From Legionella bononiensis (lineage in GTDB: Bacteria; Pseudomonadota; Gammaproteobacteria; Legionellales; Legionellaceae), in NCBI RefSeq assembly GCF_016786215.1, contig NZ_JADOBG010000002.1:124001-188000 (forward strand): a DNA stretch of 64,000 bases, written 5' to 3'. This document shows positions 40,893 through 51,077 of this stretch, piece after piece. The notes beneath the pieces were generated by a model that was not told the origin of the DNA, did no database searches, and worked only from the letters and a program-made list of their open reading frames with translations. How positions within the stretch are numbered: the first letter of the stretch is position 1; each line of letters begins with the position of its first letter. A program made the translations under genes and the position numbers.

Positions 40893-43442
40893 ATGTTTAC
40901 AAACGCTATAGAATGGGTCCAAGATACTTATGAGTTGCTAAAGGAGACCTGGAATGACAAAGGGCTAACGGGCAATGAATCCGATTTTGACCTCAAGACA
41001 CATCAATATCCTTCGTTTACTGAAAAAATACTGCCTTATCAATATTTTGATGAGGAATCGAAGCTATTTTTTAACGAATACAACGCAGGATTAATTTATC
41101 GCATTATTCCTTTAACAGGTGCGAATGAACACATAGCGGAACAACTGGATACGCTGCTTCAATCTAAAGTGTCGCATGAGTTCACCTTACAGTTGATTTG
41201 CGTCAAACACAATCAAGTTGGGAATGATATTGAAGCGTTTACTTCTCAGTTTGCAAAAAGCGAATTTGAAAATTTAAGCCTGTTAGGAGATAACCTTAAG
41301 GCCTTTTATCAAAAAGCCGCCATCCATGGTTTTAAAACCAACACGATGCTTGCACCGCGATTAACGCATACAGATTGCTATATCGTTATTGATAAAATCA
41401 AAAAAGAATCCGAGAGTAATTTAACAGCCTGTTTTGGCCAGTTTCGCGTTTCGTTTGAAGCATCCTTAAGTGCTGCAAAAATTGGATTCAAGCAAGCGGA
41501 TGCAACCGATTTTTTGCATTTGCTTCATTTTTATCTGGATAATTGTCCTGATGTCATTACTCCACGCCCTGTAATTTATGATAAAACCAAGTTACTCAAA
41601 GAGCAGGCACTGTCTCATGACTTTGATATTGAATTTAAAAATAATGAAGTAGTGATTAAAGGGGTTAATGAATCTGGGCGTGCTTATGAAACAGCCGTAT
41701 CTGTTCTGACCATTGATCGCCTGCCTCGCCAGTATTGTTTATGGGAGAACATTAATAATACCAGCAATATTTTTCATCCTGATAAAAGAATATCCTGCAA
41801 TCACATCATCTCGGTCATCTATCTGGTCGAAGAGCAAGGACGCGCTCAGGGTAGGGCGAATCGTAAAACCCGTGATTTGGATAAAAAATCTAAAAGTGAT
41901 TACGCATTAAATGTGGCGGGAACAGAGGAGCAGGCACGGGTATGGCGTACCTTTCGTGATGATTTATCCTCACAAAAGACTCGCTCTGTAAAGATGCTTT
42001 ATAACGTGGTTCTTTTTTCAAGACCTCATGAGAAAGAGCGTGATGTAGAAGCTGCTCGCACAGTATTTGCGTTTAATGACATTAAACTGGCATTGTGTAA
42101 ACGCATGCAATGTCCCTATTTTTTAGTCTCGATGCCGTTTTTTTTCACAGGAAATCTGGTTAAGGATTTTTCTCTTCCCACAATGATGTGGCCAATTTCT
42201 TCATGGAATGCAACTCAATACATGCCCATTCTTTCTGACTGGCGCGGAGTAGGTAAGGGTATCTTGTTGCCTACCATGCGCGATCAATTTGCCTGCATCG
42301 ATCCTTTCTCTGGTGTATTTGGCAGCAATTACAACATGGCTGTCACCGGAACCTCGGGCGGTGGAAAAAGCTTTTTTATTCAGATGCTGATGCTCAATAT
42401 CCTGTTTAATGGCGGAGATATTTTCATTATTGATGTAGGTGGGAGCTATAGAAAACTGTGTGAGGCGCTCGGTGGGACTTATCTTGAGTACAGCAATTTG
42501 GCGATGAATCCCTTTACCCATGTAACGGACATTTTACGAGAGATTGATGACATTATTGCCTTGTTTGAATTATTAACCTGCCCTACTAGCGGTGCTACAG
42601 ATGACGACCGAGGCACTTTAAGAGAAGCTATTTTAACTGCTTTTGGAGCAACTCAGAATCAAACACGCATTGATGAGGTTGCAGGAGTCTTATTATCGTT
42701 GTACGAGCACGACCGCGAAACCTATCCTACAGCGCGTATTTTGTCTAAGAACCTCCAGCGTTACTGTTCTGCCTCAGAGCATGGCAAAGCCTTTAATGAG
42801 CCATCTCAACTATCACCTGATGCCCGTATGATTGTAGTGGACTTAAAGGAAATTGAGGACAATCAAAGTATTCGCGCCCCGGTTCTTCTGTCCGTTATTT
42901 CCCAGTTTCAAAGACGTATGTTCAACTCAGACAGGAACAAACAAAAGATGTGCATCATTGATGAAGCCTGGTCATTTTTTACAGGAGATTCAATTGCGGT
43001 CAACTTTATTACCAAAGGCTTTCGTACTGGTCGGCGGCATAAAGCATCATTTGTCACGATTACCCAGGGAATTGAGGATTATTTCGAATTTTCAGAAGCG
43101 CGCGCCGCCTGGGAAAATTCCGCATTAAAGCTTGTTTTTTTACAAGAGGAATCACCGCTTTTAGAACATCAAAAAAAGCATGAGACTTTTTCAGACTACG
43201 AGATGACTATTCTCAAATCATTCCCAATAGCGAAAGAAGCGGGTTTTTCTCAAGTCTTGCTGCGTGCTAATGGTATTTCCTCCTTTCATCGCTTGTTTGT
43301 TGATCCGTTTACTCGCGTGCTTTTATCTTCCGATGGTGATGATTATCAGGCAGTCATTAATTATGTGGCACAGGGACTGTTATTTCTTGATGCCGTATCG
43401 CAAGTGGCAAAGGAGCATTATGGGAGGGCTTATGCGGCTTAA
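40893..43442 (+). CDS. traC: TraC, VirB4-like ATPase
   Basis: 849 residues. Walker A GTSGGGKS lies near residue 486 and Walker B CIIDEAWSFF near 687, with the TraC_F_IV N-terminal domain before them. TraC energises pilus assembly at the inner membrane. Length is normal and I see no break. Confidence 0.93.
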   Translation: MFTNAIEWVQDTYELLKETWNDKGLTGNESDFDLKTHQYPSFTEKILPYQYFDEESKLFFNEYNAGLIYRIIPLTGANEHIAEQLDTLLQSKVSHEFTLQLICVKHNQVGNDIEAFTSQFAKSEFENLSLLGDNLKAFYQKAAIHGFKTNTMLAPRLTHTDCYIVIDKIKKESESNLTACFGQFRVSFEASLSAAKIGFKQADATDFLHLLHFYLDNCPDVITPRPVIYDKTKLLKEQALSHDFDIEFKNNEVVIKGVNESGRAYETAVSVLTIDRLPRQYCLWENINNTSNIFHPDKRISCNHIISVIYLVEEQGRAQGRANRKTRDLDKKSKSDYALNVAGTEEQARVWRTFRDDLSSQKTRSVKMLYNVVLFSRPHEKERDVEAARTVFAFNDIKLALCKRMQCPYFLVSMPFFFTGNLVKDFSLPTMMWPISSWNATQYMPILSDWRGVGKGILLPTMRDQFACIDPFSGVFGSNYNMAVTGTSGGGKSFFIQMLMLNILFNGGDIFIIDVGGSYRKLCEALGGTYLEYSNLAMNPFTHVTDILREIDDIIALFELLTCPTSGATDDDRGTLREAILTAFGATQNQTRIDEVAGVLLSLYEHDRETYPTARILSKNLQRYCSASEHGKAFNEPSQLSPDARMIVVDLKEIEDNQSIRAPVLLSVISQFQRRMFNSDRNKQKMCIIDEAWSFFTGDSIAVNFITKGFRTGRRHKASFVTITQGIEDYFEFSEARAAWENSALKLVFLQEESPLLEHQKKHETFSDYEMTILKSFPIAKEAGFSQVLLRANGISSFHRLFVDPFTRVLLSSDGDDYQAVINYVAQGLLFLDAVSQVAKEHYGRAYAA

Positions 43443-43797
43443 CCAGATCAAAACCATGCATTGGGTCTTTGCAGGAATTGGCGGATTAATTGGAATCCTG
43501 GCGGGTATTTGGGTGATGTGGCCTAAGTCTTTACCTCTTTTGGTGGTTGACATGAATCGTGCCATTGAAGCGCCTTCGGTAATGCTTGCTCGTTCCAAAC
43601 TGACTCATGAAGAACAATTAAAAATAATGGAGCGCTTTTCACGCACCCTCCCAGAAGTCATCAAGGATTATGGGGCGTCACATCAGGTAACCCTTGTGAG
43701 TGCGTCCGTATTGTCGAGTTTTAAACCGTCCCCTGTGGATGTGACGGATGAGCTTATTGCCTTGACCATAACAAGGATAAAACATGAGGCACGCTAA
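43420..43797 (+). CDS. trbI: TrbI, F-type conjugation protein
   Basis: About 125 residues. One N-terminal membrane helix (WVFAGIGGLIGILAGIWVMW), then LLVVDMNRAIEAPSVMLARS and LTITRIKH, the F-type TrbI pattern, involved in pilus outgrowth and retraction. ATG 43420 has AGGAG upstream; ATG 43432 is nearly as good. It overlaps both traC and traW. Confidence 0.82.
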   Translation: MGGLMRLNQIKTMHWVFAGIGGLIGILAGIWVMWPKSLPLLVVDMNRAIEAPSVMLARSKLTHEEQLKIMERFSRTLPEVIKDYGASHQVTLVSASVLSSFKPSPVDVTDELIALTITRIKHEAR

Positions 43798-44419
43798 CAA
43801 ACAGTTGTTTCTCCTTATTCTAGGTTTTTTCTGTCTATTAGAACCTGTGAGTCATGCAAAAAATATAGGTCATTATGGTCAGACATTCCCTGTCAATGAA
43901 GAGGATATAAGGAAAGTCATTATGAACAAACTCTATGCATTGCAGCAAAGCGGTGATTTAGAGCATGTTCAACGCGATTTAGAGCAGAAAGCTGCACGTC
44001 AGGCGATGAGGCCAACCCCTTTGGCATTGAGCACGACTCGCAAGCCTAAGACGTTTCGCATTTCACCGGCAGTGACTGTATCTCATGATATCTGGACACC
44101 TGATGGACATTTAATTGCAAAAGCAGGAACTCGGATCAATCCATTTGAGCGTGTTCACTTCCTTAAAACCCTGATTTTTTTTAATGCAGATGATACAGGA
44201 CAAGTTGCCTGGGTTAAAAAACATTACACCGACTTTAAGCACGTTAAGTATATTTTGACTGGTGGGGATGTGCGAGTTGCTGCAAAGCTTTTTGGTCGAA
44301 TTTATTTTGATGTGAACGGCAACATTTCATCCAGGCTTCACCTTCAACACGTCCCAAGCATAGTCAGCCAGGAAGGTCTTGATTGGCAGGTTAAAGAAAT
44401 TGGAGTGAACGATGAATAA
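43784..44419 (+). CDS. traW: TraW, pilus assembly protein
   Basis: 211 residues with a signal peptide (ending SHA-K). Family markers: GHYGQTFPVNEEDI near the start, NPFERVHFLKTLIFFNADD in the middle and YILTGGDVRVAAKLFGRIYF after. Periplasmic partner of TraU and TrbC. Confidence 0.9.
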   Translation: MRHANKQLFLLILGFFCLLEPVSHAKNIGHYGQTFPVNEEDIRKVIMNKLYALQQSGDLEHVQRDLEQKAARQAMRPTPLALSTTRKPKTFRISPAVTVSHDIWTPDGHLIAKAGTRINPFERVHFLKTLIFFNADDTGQVAWVKKHYTDFKHVKYILTGGDVRVAAKLFGRIYFDVNGNISSRLHLQHVPSIVSQEGLDWQVKEIGVNDE

Positions 44420-45389
44420 ACGTTTCTTCTATTCGATTGTTGTGGGCTTATTCTTCATAGGTTCACTGCATGCATCACAATGTAAGGGGCATTTTGTCAA
44501 TCCTATAACCGACATTTGCTGGGATTGTTTGTTCCCATTAACCATTGGCTCCTCCGAAGTGGTAAAGAGCCAATATCCTGATACGAAAAACCCTGGCAAC
44601 CCTATCTGCTCCTGCCCAAACAAATTACAACTTTTAGGAGTTACTATAGGTTATTGGGAACCCTTTGCGTTAGTGGATGTGACACGAAAGCCTTATTGCA
44701 TGGTGAATCTTGGGGTGCAATTACACATTAAAGATCAGGGGCTGGGTGGTTCACAAATGCCTGATACCGATGGGCGGGGCGCATTTTATTACGTGCATTG
44801 GTACAAATACCCACTGATGTATTGGCTGCAGGTACTCACTTCCATCGGCTGTATGGAGACAGAAGATTTCGATGTGATGTATTTGAGTGAACTTGATCCA
44901 ACATGGAATGACTCTGAGTTTGCTTTTGTTCTTAATCCTGAGGCCACTTTATTTACCACACCGCCAGTGCGTGCATCTTGCGCTGCAGATGCAACCAAAG
45001 CATTGGCAGGGACGGCCATGGATTCTTTATTCTGGTGCATGGGCGCACAAGGTTCCACCTATCCTCTCAATGGTTTTGTTGCCAATCAGGCAAGTCCCAT
45101 TAGTGCCGCAACGCTTCTGACAGAACGCACCGACTTTAAGCTTCATCGCCTTGGAGCAATTAAAGATTCCGTTGGTAAAGATTGGCCTGCACTTTGTAGC
45201 ACCTATCGCTCTTCCATTTTACCTAAAAGCCGGTATCGCTACCAATTAGTCAATACATTGCCTGATGCAAAACGCTGCCAGCCCTTTGGCCGTTCAGTCA
45301 TTACCTGGGAAGCCGGACATACCTATCCTGGGGATGGGGATAATTTTGGTTTCATGATTTGGCGCAAGAGAAATTGTTGCTTTTTATAA
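44412..45389 (+). CDS. traU: TraU, mating-pair/DNA-transfer protein
   Basis: 325 residues with a signal peptide (ending LHA-S). CKGHFVNPITDICWDCLFPL is the diagnostic TraU N terminus, and the protein is Cys-rich throughout, ending WRKRNCCFL. TraU functions in the periplasm in DNA transfer. Many disulphides fit with the TrbB thiol isomerase downstream. Confidence 0.92.
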   Translation: MNKRFFYSIVVGLFFIGSLHASQCKGHFVNPITDICWDCLFPLTIGSSEVVKSQYPDTKNPGNPICSCPNKLQLLGVTIGYWEPFALVDVTRKPYCMVNLGVQLHIKDQGLGGSQMPDTDGRGAFYYVHWYKYPLMYWLQVLTSIGCMETEDFDVMYLSELDPTWNDSEFAFVLNPEATLFTTPPVRASCAADATKALAGTAMDSLFWCMGAQGSTYPLNGFVANQASPISAATLLTERTDFKLHRLGAIKDSVGKDWPALCSTYRSSILPKSRYRYQLVNTLPDAKRCQPFGRSVITWEAGHTYPGDGDNFGFMIWRKRNCCFL

Positions 45390-45400
45390 GGAGGCCTTTC

Positions 45401-46066
45401 ATGGCGCACTACATTAAAATCATTATTCTGTTTCTAACTGGGATTGGCGGATGCCTTGCAAACACTAATGATGAGTTAAGGCATTATCAAGAGGAGGGGG
45501 TTCACCAGGTATCAACCATTTCGAATAAGACAATTGAAACGTTAAAGCGCACGTCCTCACGGAATCAATCAGAGCACCAATTATTAATTGATACAATCAT
45601 GCAACGCAGCACAGACGGTTTACAAAGCAATCAAAAACCGCAGGGAGCTGAAGGTGCCATTTTATTTGTATCCTTTTCCATGCCCGACTCACTTTTATTT
45701 GCATTGAGCGATGAAGCAGCACGGTTTCATATTCCCGTGGTCATTAATGGGTTAGTGGATGGTGATTTTAAACAGACCATAGAAACATTTAAACGTCTTA
45801 ATAGCGAAGCCCAAAAGCAGCATTTGAACTTTAAGGGAATTTCTATTGACCCAGTCTGGTTTAATCAATTCCACATTACAACGGTTCCAGCGCTTGTAGT
45901 AACAGAGCCCTCCAGGTCTTGCGGTTCAGGGCAGCACTGCACCAATCAACCGTTTGATGTAGTGTATGGCAATGCAAGCATTAAAAAAGGACTCGAGCTC
46001 ATCGCCCAGAAAGGAGACGCAGGAGCGACATTAGCGGCCACCATTTTGGAGAAAGGCCATGTTTAG
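45401..46066 (+). CDS. trbC: TrbC, pilin assembly protein (F-type)
   Basis: 221 residues from ATG 45401, with AAGGAGG upstream. Signal peptide, then a thioredoxin-like TrbC/TraW-N domain with AILFVSFSMPDSLLFALSDE and VPALVV. Needed for pilus assembly with TraW. It overlaps traN by eight bases. Confidence 0.88.
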   Translation: MAHYIKIIILFLTGIGGCLANTNDELRHYQEEGVHQVSTISNKTIETLKRTSSRNQSEHQLLIDTIMQRSTDGLQSNQKPQGAEGAILFVSFSMPDSLLFALSDEAARFHIPVVINGLVDGDFKQTIETFKRLNSEAQKQHLNFKGISIDPVWFNQFHITTVPALVVTEPSRSCGSGQHCTNQPFDVVYGNASIKKGLELIAQKGDAGATLAATILEKGHV

Positions 46067-47870
46067 AAGTTTGTTGACCATCGCCTGTATTTTTGGTTTT
46101 TGCACTTTCTCGGCTGCCAATACAACAGCCCAAGACTTTCAGAAATTAAAAGAATACGCAAAATCTTTGGGGAATCAACCACTGAGCGCCATGAATGAAT
46201 TTAAGCCCCAGAATACCTTCAAAGACTATACGGAAACTCCCTCGCAATCGCTTCATTATCAGGGGGTTGAAACTGAAAAAACCGATTTAAGTACCTTTGC
46301 TGCCAATGCCTTACACAATGATGCCGGTGGACGTACTGTGACTGAGCATTTTGGTCAGCGCCAATTTGAAATCAATACCAAAAATGAAGCGATTAAAAAC
46401 GCTAAATTAATTGAAGAAGAAAGTTATGCCATTACTCATGGACAATCCAATGAGCGAGTCAAATGTGATGAAAAACCACAGGCTTGTCAAATTAAATCGC
46501 ATGAGGAAATCTGTCATACATCAAGGCAATTGCCCGAGCAGCAGTGTTTTAAAAAACGTAAAGTAACCGTGAATACCGAGCGTTTAAGTCAAAGAGCTGA
46601 TTTTGAGGTATGGGTTCATAAAAAATGGACGGGGCTTATTGCGGTTAATCTTATAACGGGCGCCATGACCAATAGCGCAGGCGGGCACTTAACCAATCCT
46701 GTGAAGTTAAATCATCCCTGTGAAGAAATGAAAGCCACGGTTCACTCCATTTTAAATAATGGTGGTTCTGCTCATTGGGTGCATGTTGTGGGACTCCCAA
46801 CTTGCCAGAATGGAGGCGTAATCACCTTGTATATTTCAGATAAGTTCAGTCGCTATTACCCAATTCAGGTGGCATTGACGATTAATGCCCATTCCAAATC
46901 CTATGTGGAAGAAGAGCACTGGGATAATGAATGCGCCACTCTTGAGACAAACAACCTATGTCAAAAAACACAAGAGCAGTGTACTGATTCCAATCCAACC
47001 CGTGTCATTAATGGTCTGCCCGTCACCCGTGATTGCTGGGAGCTTAATGCACGATACCAGTGTGCATCCGCTGCAGCCGATGAATGTAAAACGCAACGGG
47101 AAAAAGGATGCTTACAGGCAAGCTCGCGCTGCACATTAATGAACAATAATACCTGCTCGCTCTATGAGCAGGTATATCGTTGCGATGAGACAGTCTGCCC
47201 ACAGCCTGTGGCCTGTGTGCGTGATCTCTTTTGTGCCGATGGAGACTGCACGGAACATGCAGCAACTCAGAATGATGGTTTTGGAGAGGCCATGGCACCC
47301 ATGGCCGTTGCAGGGGCTGCTGGCGCTGAGTTTGGTAAAACGCAGGCTACCTTATTTTCAGGCCATCCTGTGCAGTGCAAAATCTGGGTTTGGGACATTA
47401 TTGATTGTTGTTCGAATGAAGGCTGGGCTGACAAACTCCATATCGATTTGTGTCGTGAAGAAGATAAGGCTTTAGGCAAAGCCAAATTGAATTACCTGGC
47501 TCATTATGTAGGCGAGTTTTGCAGCCAGAAAGATCCCATTTTTGGCACCTGTCTGGAGCACAAACGCACCTATTGTGTCTTTGACAGCAAAATGGCGCGC
47601 ATTATCCAGGCCGAAGGACGTTTAAGACAATTAAATCCCAACGCTTTAGGAGATGCAGAGCATACACGCTGTGCGGGGCTCAGTGTGAATGAATTACAAA
47701 GCCTTGATATGGGACGCATCGATTTTTTAAACCCTGTGTATCCATTTCCCCAGGGACAGCCAACAAAAGAAGCAGGAATTGTAGGCGATGTCGTTTTAAA
47801 TAGCCCCGACGCTTCAAAAGCCATGGATGAAATCAAACGGCGAGTCCAGAAAAAGGCGGAACAAAAATGA
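46059..47870 (+). CDS. traN: TraN, outer-membrane mating-pair stabilisation protein
   Basis: 603 residues with a signal peptide (ending SAA-N) and a very Cys-rich body (for example the CKTQREKGCLQASSRC region), the hallmark of TraN adhesins that contact the recipient surface. Length equals F TraN (602). The C-terminal CCSNEGWADKLHIDLC region is the conserved part. Confidence 0.9.
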   Translation: MFRSLLTIACIFGFCTFSAANTTAQDFQKLKEYAKSLGNQPLSAMNEFKPQNTFKDYTETPSQSLHYQGVETEKTDLSTFAANALHNDAGGRTVTEHFGQRQFEINTKNEAIKNAKLIEEESYAITHGQSNERVKCDEKPQACQIKSHEEICHTSRQLPEQQCFKKRKVTVNTERLSQRADFEVWVHKKWTGLIAVNLITGAMTNSAGGHLTNPVKLNHPCEEMKATVHSILNNGGSAHWVHVVGLPTCQNGGVITLYISDKFSRYYPIQVALTINAHSKSYVEEEHWDNECATLETNNLCQKTQEQCTDSNPTRVINGLPVTRDCWELNARYQCASAAADECKTQREKGCLQASSRCTLMNNNTCSLYEQVYRCDETVCPQPVACVRDLFCADGDCTEHAATQNDGFGEAMAPMAVAGAAGAEFGKTQATLFSGHPVQCKIWVWDIIDCCSNEGWADKLHIDLCREEDKALGKAKLNYLAHYVGEFCSQKDPIFGTCLEHKRTYCVFDSKMARIIQAEGRLRQLNPNALGDAEHTRCAGLSVNELQSLDMGRIDFLNPVYPFPQGQPTKEAGIVGDVVLNSPDASKAMDEIKRRVQKKAEQK

Positions 47871-48649
47871 GATTATTCACTATTATTTTAATGTTACTTT
47901 CCATGCCGGTCATGGCTGATTTAGTAAGTCCACCCGCTCATGGGTTTCATTGGTACAGTACAGAAAACAAAGAGCCTCAGGTGAAACCTGTTCAAAATCC
48001 AAAGGTATCAAAGCCTTTGCTGACTCCTTATGAGCAGCTCATGGAAGTCCGCAAAGCCACAATGAATAAGCTCGCAACGGCATTAATTGCTCCATCATTT
48101 GATGCAACCTATGAGTACATGAAAGCCCAGCAGGTGTATGCCAAAAACAATCAGAAATTTGTCCAGTACTGGCAACAGGTGCTGTTGTCTCATCCTGAGC
48201 TGGATCATTCCTTAAATTTTCCAACCGACAATACGGCTGTGGCCATTCGCAATGATTCAATGAATCTTTTAATGGAGAGGGTAGTCCAAGAAGGGGCGAA
48301 ACGTTATGGATTAATCCTTTTTTACAAAGGGAACAGTTCCATTTCGCAAAAATTCATCACTCATCTTGTGCCATTCGTCAATTTGACCCATTTTTCCATG
48401 ATTTCAGTCACGACAGATGGGCAACCTATTGAAGGTCTGCCTAATCCTAAAAACATACCTCTTCATGAAATACAAAAAACAATGAATTTGCAGTCACGCT
48501 ACATGCCAGCACTGTTTCTTGTTGATTTAAAAACACAACACATGTCGCCCTTGTCCTACGGTTTTGTCTCCACAACCGAGCTAAAGGAACGTCTGCTGGA
48601 TGTGGCGACTCATTACAAACGATACAGCTATGAGGGGTTTGAAGCATGA
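47867..48649 (+). CDS. traF: TraF, thioredoxin-like pilus assembly protein
   Basis: 260 residues with a signal peptide (ending VMA-D). The opening GFHWYSTENKEP is typical of TraF. The thioredoxin fold region (RYGLILFYKGNSSISQKF) lacks the CxxC pair, as in F TraF. It joins its neighbours by four-base overlaps. Confidence 0.9.
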   Translation: MRLFTIILMLLSMPVMADLVSPPAHGFHWYSTENKEPQVKPVQNPKVSKPLLTPYEQLMEVRKATMNKLATALIAPSFDATYEYMKAQQVYAKNNQKFVQYWQQVLLSHPELDHSLNFPTDNTAVAIRNDSMNLLMERVVQEGAKRYGLILFYKGNSSISQKFITHLVPFVNLTHFSMISVTTDGQPIEGLPNPKNIPLHEIQKTMNLQSRYMPALFLVDLKTQHMSPLSYGFVSTTELKERLLDVATHYKRYSYEGFEA

Positions 48650-49140
48650 TTGTCCGCATCATTTTTTTACTGCTTTTTTCTGTAATTAATCCATTGCACG
48701 CCAATGTCGCAGTTGAAGAACTCAATGCACTGTTATTGAAAAAGCAAGCCCCTAAAGCTTTTGCACAGAAGGAATCAGCTGAAGCTAAAGATTTATCCCA
48801 AAATTATTATTTTGCATTTATTTATCGAAGCACCTGCCCACATTGTAAAAAATTCTCCCCTGTTTTAAAGGATTTTTCAGAAACATTCCATATTAAGGTT
48901 CGTGCTTTTAGCCTGGATGGAGAATCCCTGGATGGACTCGATACCACACCATTAACACCTGAACTTTTTCAAACGTTCTATGTATCAGGAGGGTATAAGC
49001 CTACGGTTCCCGCCTTGTTTTTAGTCAATCGACATACCCTGGAAGCCTACGCTGTCTTGTTTGGGCAAGCTTCACCTTATCAGCTGGCACAAAGAGTTCA
49101 TGAATTAAAGCAACACATTGAGGAGAAATTTAATGATTAG
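48646..49140 (+). CDS. trbB: TrbB, periplasmic thiol-disulphide isomerase
   Basis: 164 residues with a signal peptide (ending LHA-N). The thioredoxin active site reads CPHC (RSTCPHCKKFSPVL), followed by cis-Pro in PTVPALFLV. It likely shuffles disulphides of TraU, TraN and TraH. It overlaps traH by eight bases. Confidence 0.9.
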   Translation: MIVRIIFLLLFSVINPLHANVAVEELNALLLKKQAPKAFAQKESAEAKDLSQNYYFAFIYRSTCPHCKKFSPVLKDFSETFHIKVRAFSLDGESLDGLDTTPLTPELFQTFYVSGGYKPTVPALFLVNRHTLEAYAVLFGQASPYQLAQRVHELKQHIEEKFND

Positions 49141-50515
49141 AGCTCTTGTGCTAGCCGTTGTTGCGTCTTTTACTTGTGTTGCAGGAAATGGTGTTCATGC
49201 ATCAGCCAGTGCCGATTTAAATCATTTTTTTAATAATCTTGGTTATTCTGCGAATGTCACAGGTAGCCATTCCTATGAATCACAGGCAGCAGGATTTGCA
49301 TCATTAGGCTCAGTCTATGCCAGAAATCAGGTGCGCTCCATTCAGATAGCTCACGTTGATGTACCTGGTTTTCGCTCAGGATGTGGCGGAATTGATATTT
49401 TTGCAGGTGGTTTTTCCTTTATTAAATCAGAGCAGATTGTTTCATTTATGCAGAACATTTTAAGTAACGGGGCAGGCTATGCAATGAACCTGGCACTCGA
49501 GACCGAGCTGCCTGAAATTGCTCATGCCATGCAGTACATGCAAAAGCTGGCAAATGACATTAATGGAACTAATTTTAATTCGTGTGAGATGGGAGAAAAT
49601 CTGACTGCAGCGCTTTATCCCAAAAATAGAGCGGCACATCAGCGTTTGTGTGAGGACATCGGGCGTAACCGTAATGTATACACCGATTGGGCAGAAGCCC
49701 GACATAAATGTTCGACAGGAGGGGAGATTGAAAAGCGATTAGAACAGGCAAAAAACGATTCAGAATATAAAGACAGGGCTCTTTTGAATACCAACGTAGT
49801 TTGGGATGCATTACAACTGAATGAATTCATCAAATCAGATACAGAAATTTCAGAAGTCTATATGTCAATTTCAGGAACGCTGGTATTTGATGCCAAAGGA
49901 GGGATGCAAACGTATCCCTCTTTAGCGACTAATCAGGATTTTGTAAAAGCCTTGCTTTATGGAGGCAAATTACCCAGCTATAAGTGCACTGATTCGAACA
50001 AGCCTATAAAATGTGTTGCCATCAATGTGAAAGGAAGCCAGGAGATTAGCAGCAAAGACGCTCTGGTATCTCAAGTACAGGCCATCCTGCAGGGAGTTTA
50101 TGAGAATATCAAATCAGGGACAGCCTTAACGCCCCAACAAAAAGGGTTAATTGAACTCACCCAGCCGTCCGTATTTCAGCTTATTTCAGCCAGCGCACAG
50201 CAGAATATTGGCATACAAAGCAGTTATGAGCTTGCCCAGAGTGTAGCAACGGATTTGCTTGCCCAATATCTTGCAAACTCACTTGAAGTGATTCGAGCAT
50301 CCCTTGCAGGGCGTGATATAGGAAATGCCCATGAAGAAAAACTATTTAAAAATCTACAGGTGGCACAACAATTTGTAGATAATTTTAATAGCGAATCAAG
50401 AGCACGTTTTAATGCGGCACTGACCACCAATCAATTGGTTCAAAACAACGTGAAGCAGGCACTTAATGCCCTTAATCCCATCTTAAGACAATCCTATACC
50501 GGAGGCGCACAATGA
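49133..50515 (+). CDS. traH: TraH, pilus assembly protein
   Basis: 460 residues from ATG 49133, with GAGGAG upstream. Signal peptide (ending VHA-S), then SGCGGIDIFAGGFSFIKSEQ, the signature of TraH, and a long helical C-terminal half. Periplasmic/outer-membrane partner of TraF and TraW. Confidence 0.92.
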   Translation: MIRALVLAVVASFTCVAGNGVHASASADLNHFFNNLGYSANVTGSHSYESQAAGFASLGSVYARNQVRSIQIAHVDVPGFRSGCGGIDIFAGGFSFIKSEQIVSFMQNILSNGAGYAMNLALETELPEIAHAMQYMQKLANDINGTNFNSCEMGENLTAALYPKNRAAHQRLCEDIGRNRNVYTDWAEARHKCSTGGEIEKRLEQAKNDSEYKDRALLNTNVVWDALQLNEFIKSDTEISEVYMSISGTLVFDAKGGMQTYPSLATNQDFVKALLYGGKLPSYKCTDSNKPIKCVAINVKGSQEISSKDALVSQVQAILQGVYENIKSGTALTPQQKGLIELTQPSVFQLISASAQQNIGIQSSYELAQSVATDLLAQYLANSLEVIRASLAGRDIGNAHEEKLFKNLQVAQQFVDNFNSESRARFNAALTTNQLVQNNVKQALNALNPILRQSYTGGAQ

Positions 50516-50832
50516 GCCCATTATTAATCTATACCCCACAAAATGGGATTTATTTAAAAGAGCTGCTTGATGGTATGGCCACTTTGCTTACTGAATCTAC
50601 CTTTAGTACGGCGTGTGACATTATCATGATTCTATCCGTTGGTATGGTCGGTTATCAGTACGTGATGGGGAAAAAGCTCGAATCATTAACTCGCTTTATG
50701 CTGACCACCTTTTTAGTCATGTATTGCGTGCTGGGCATTAAAGTGCCTGTGGCTATTATTGACATGCAGACAGCCGAAGGAGCAGGGGAAGCCTTAACGG
50801 TTGATCGTAAAAAGTTGCTTGGCGGTGTTTGA
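50512..50832 (+). pseudogene. traG: traG, N-terminal fragment only
   Basis: The frame encodes about 100 residues of the TraG N-terminal membrane domain (ATLLTESTFSTACDIIMIL, VGYQYVMGKKLESL, AEGAGEALTVD) and then leaves the family within a few codons and stops at 50832. Full TraG proteins have about 900 or more residues. The rest is not in this window. TraG is needed for pilus tip and mating-pair stabilisation, so conjugation from this locus is probably impaired unless the gene continues elsewhere. The junction is near 50802. Confidence 0.85.
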
Positions 50833-50937
50833 CTATAAATTCGCACCAGGAAGTTATTAAAAAACGAAAATTGAAAGACGTTGATAAAAAGTTGATTATT
50901 CAGTTGCTAAACGACCCCTTGATAAAACGTCATATAT

Positions 50938-50975
50938 GGGGTAGCGACCCCATCTTTGTCAGAATTTACGGTTTG
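50938..50975. repeat. Left 38-bp inverted repeat of cassette
   Basis: Begins GGGGTAGCGACCCCAT and ends GTCAGAATTTACGGTTTG. It matches the reverse complement of 51545-51582 at 35 of 38 positions, the mismatches lying in one 4-base patch. Confidence 0.75.
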
Positions 50976-51077
50976 ACGCTTAAGTTTGATATTACCAACT
51001 CTAAATTGACAAACATTTCGTTTTATCCTGACGTTAGAATAGAGTACACTTCAGGCTGACAGTATATAGAGATTATT

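Noticed and set aside
46885-47485. Several overlapping frames on both strands inside traN
   Set aside because: They are shadows of the Cys-rich traN sequence with no start signals.
50829-51059. 76-codon frame after the traG fragment
   Set aside because: It crosses the left inverted repeat of the GNAT cassette, so it is most likely a chance fusion of flank and repeat.
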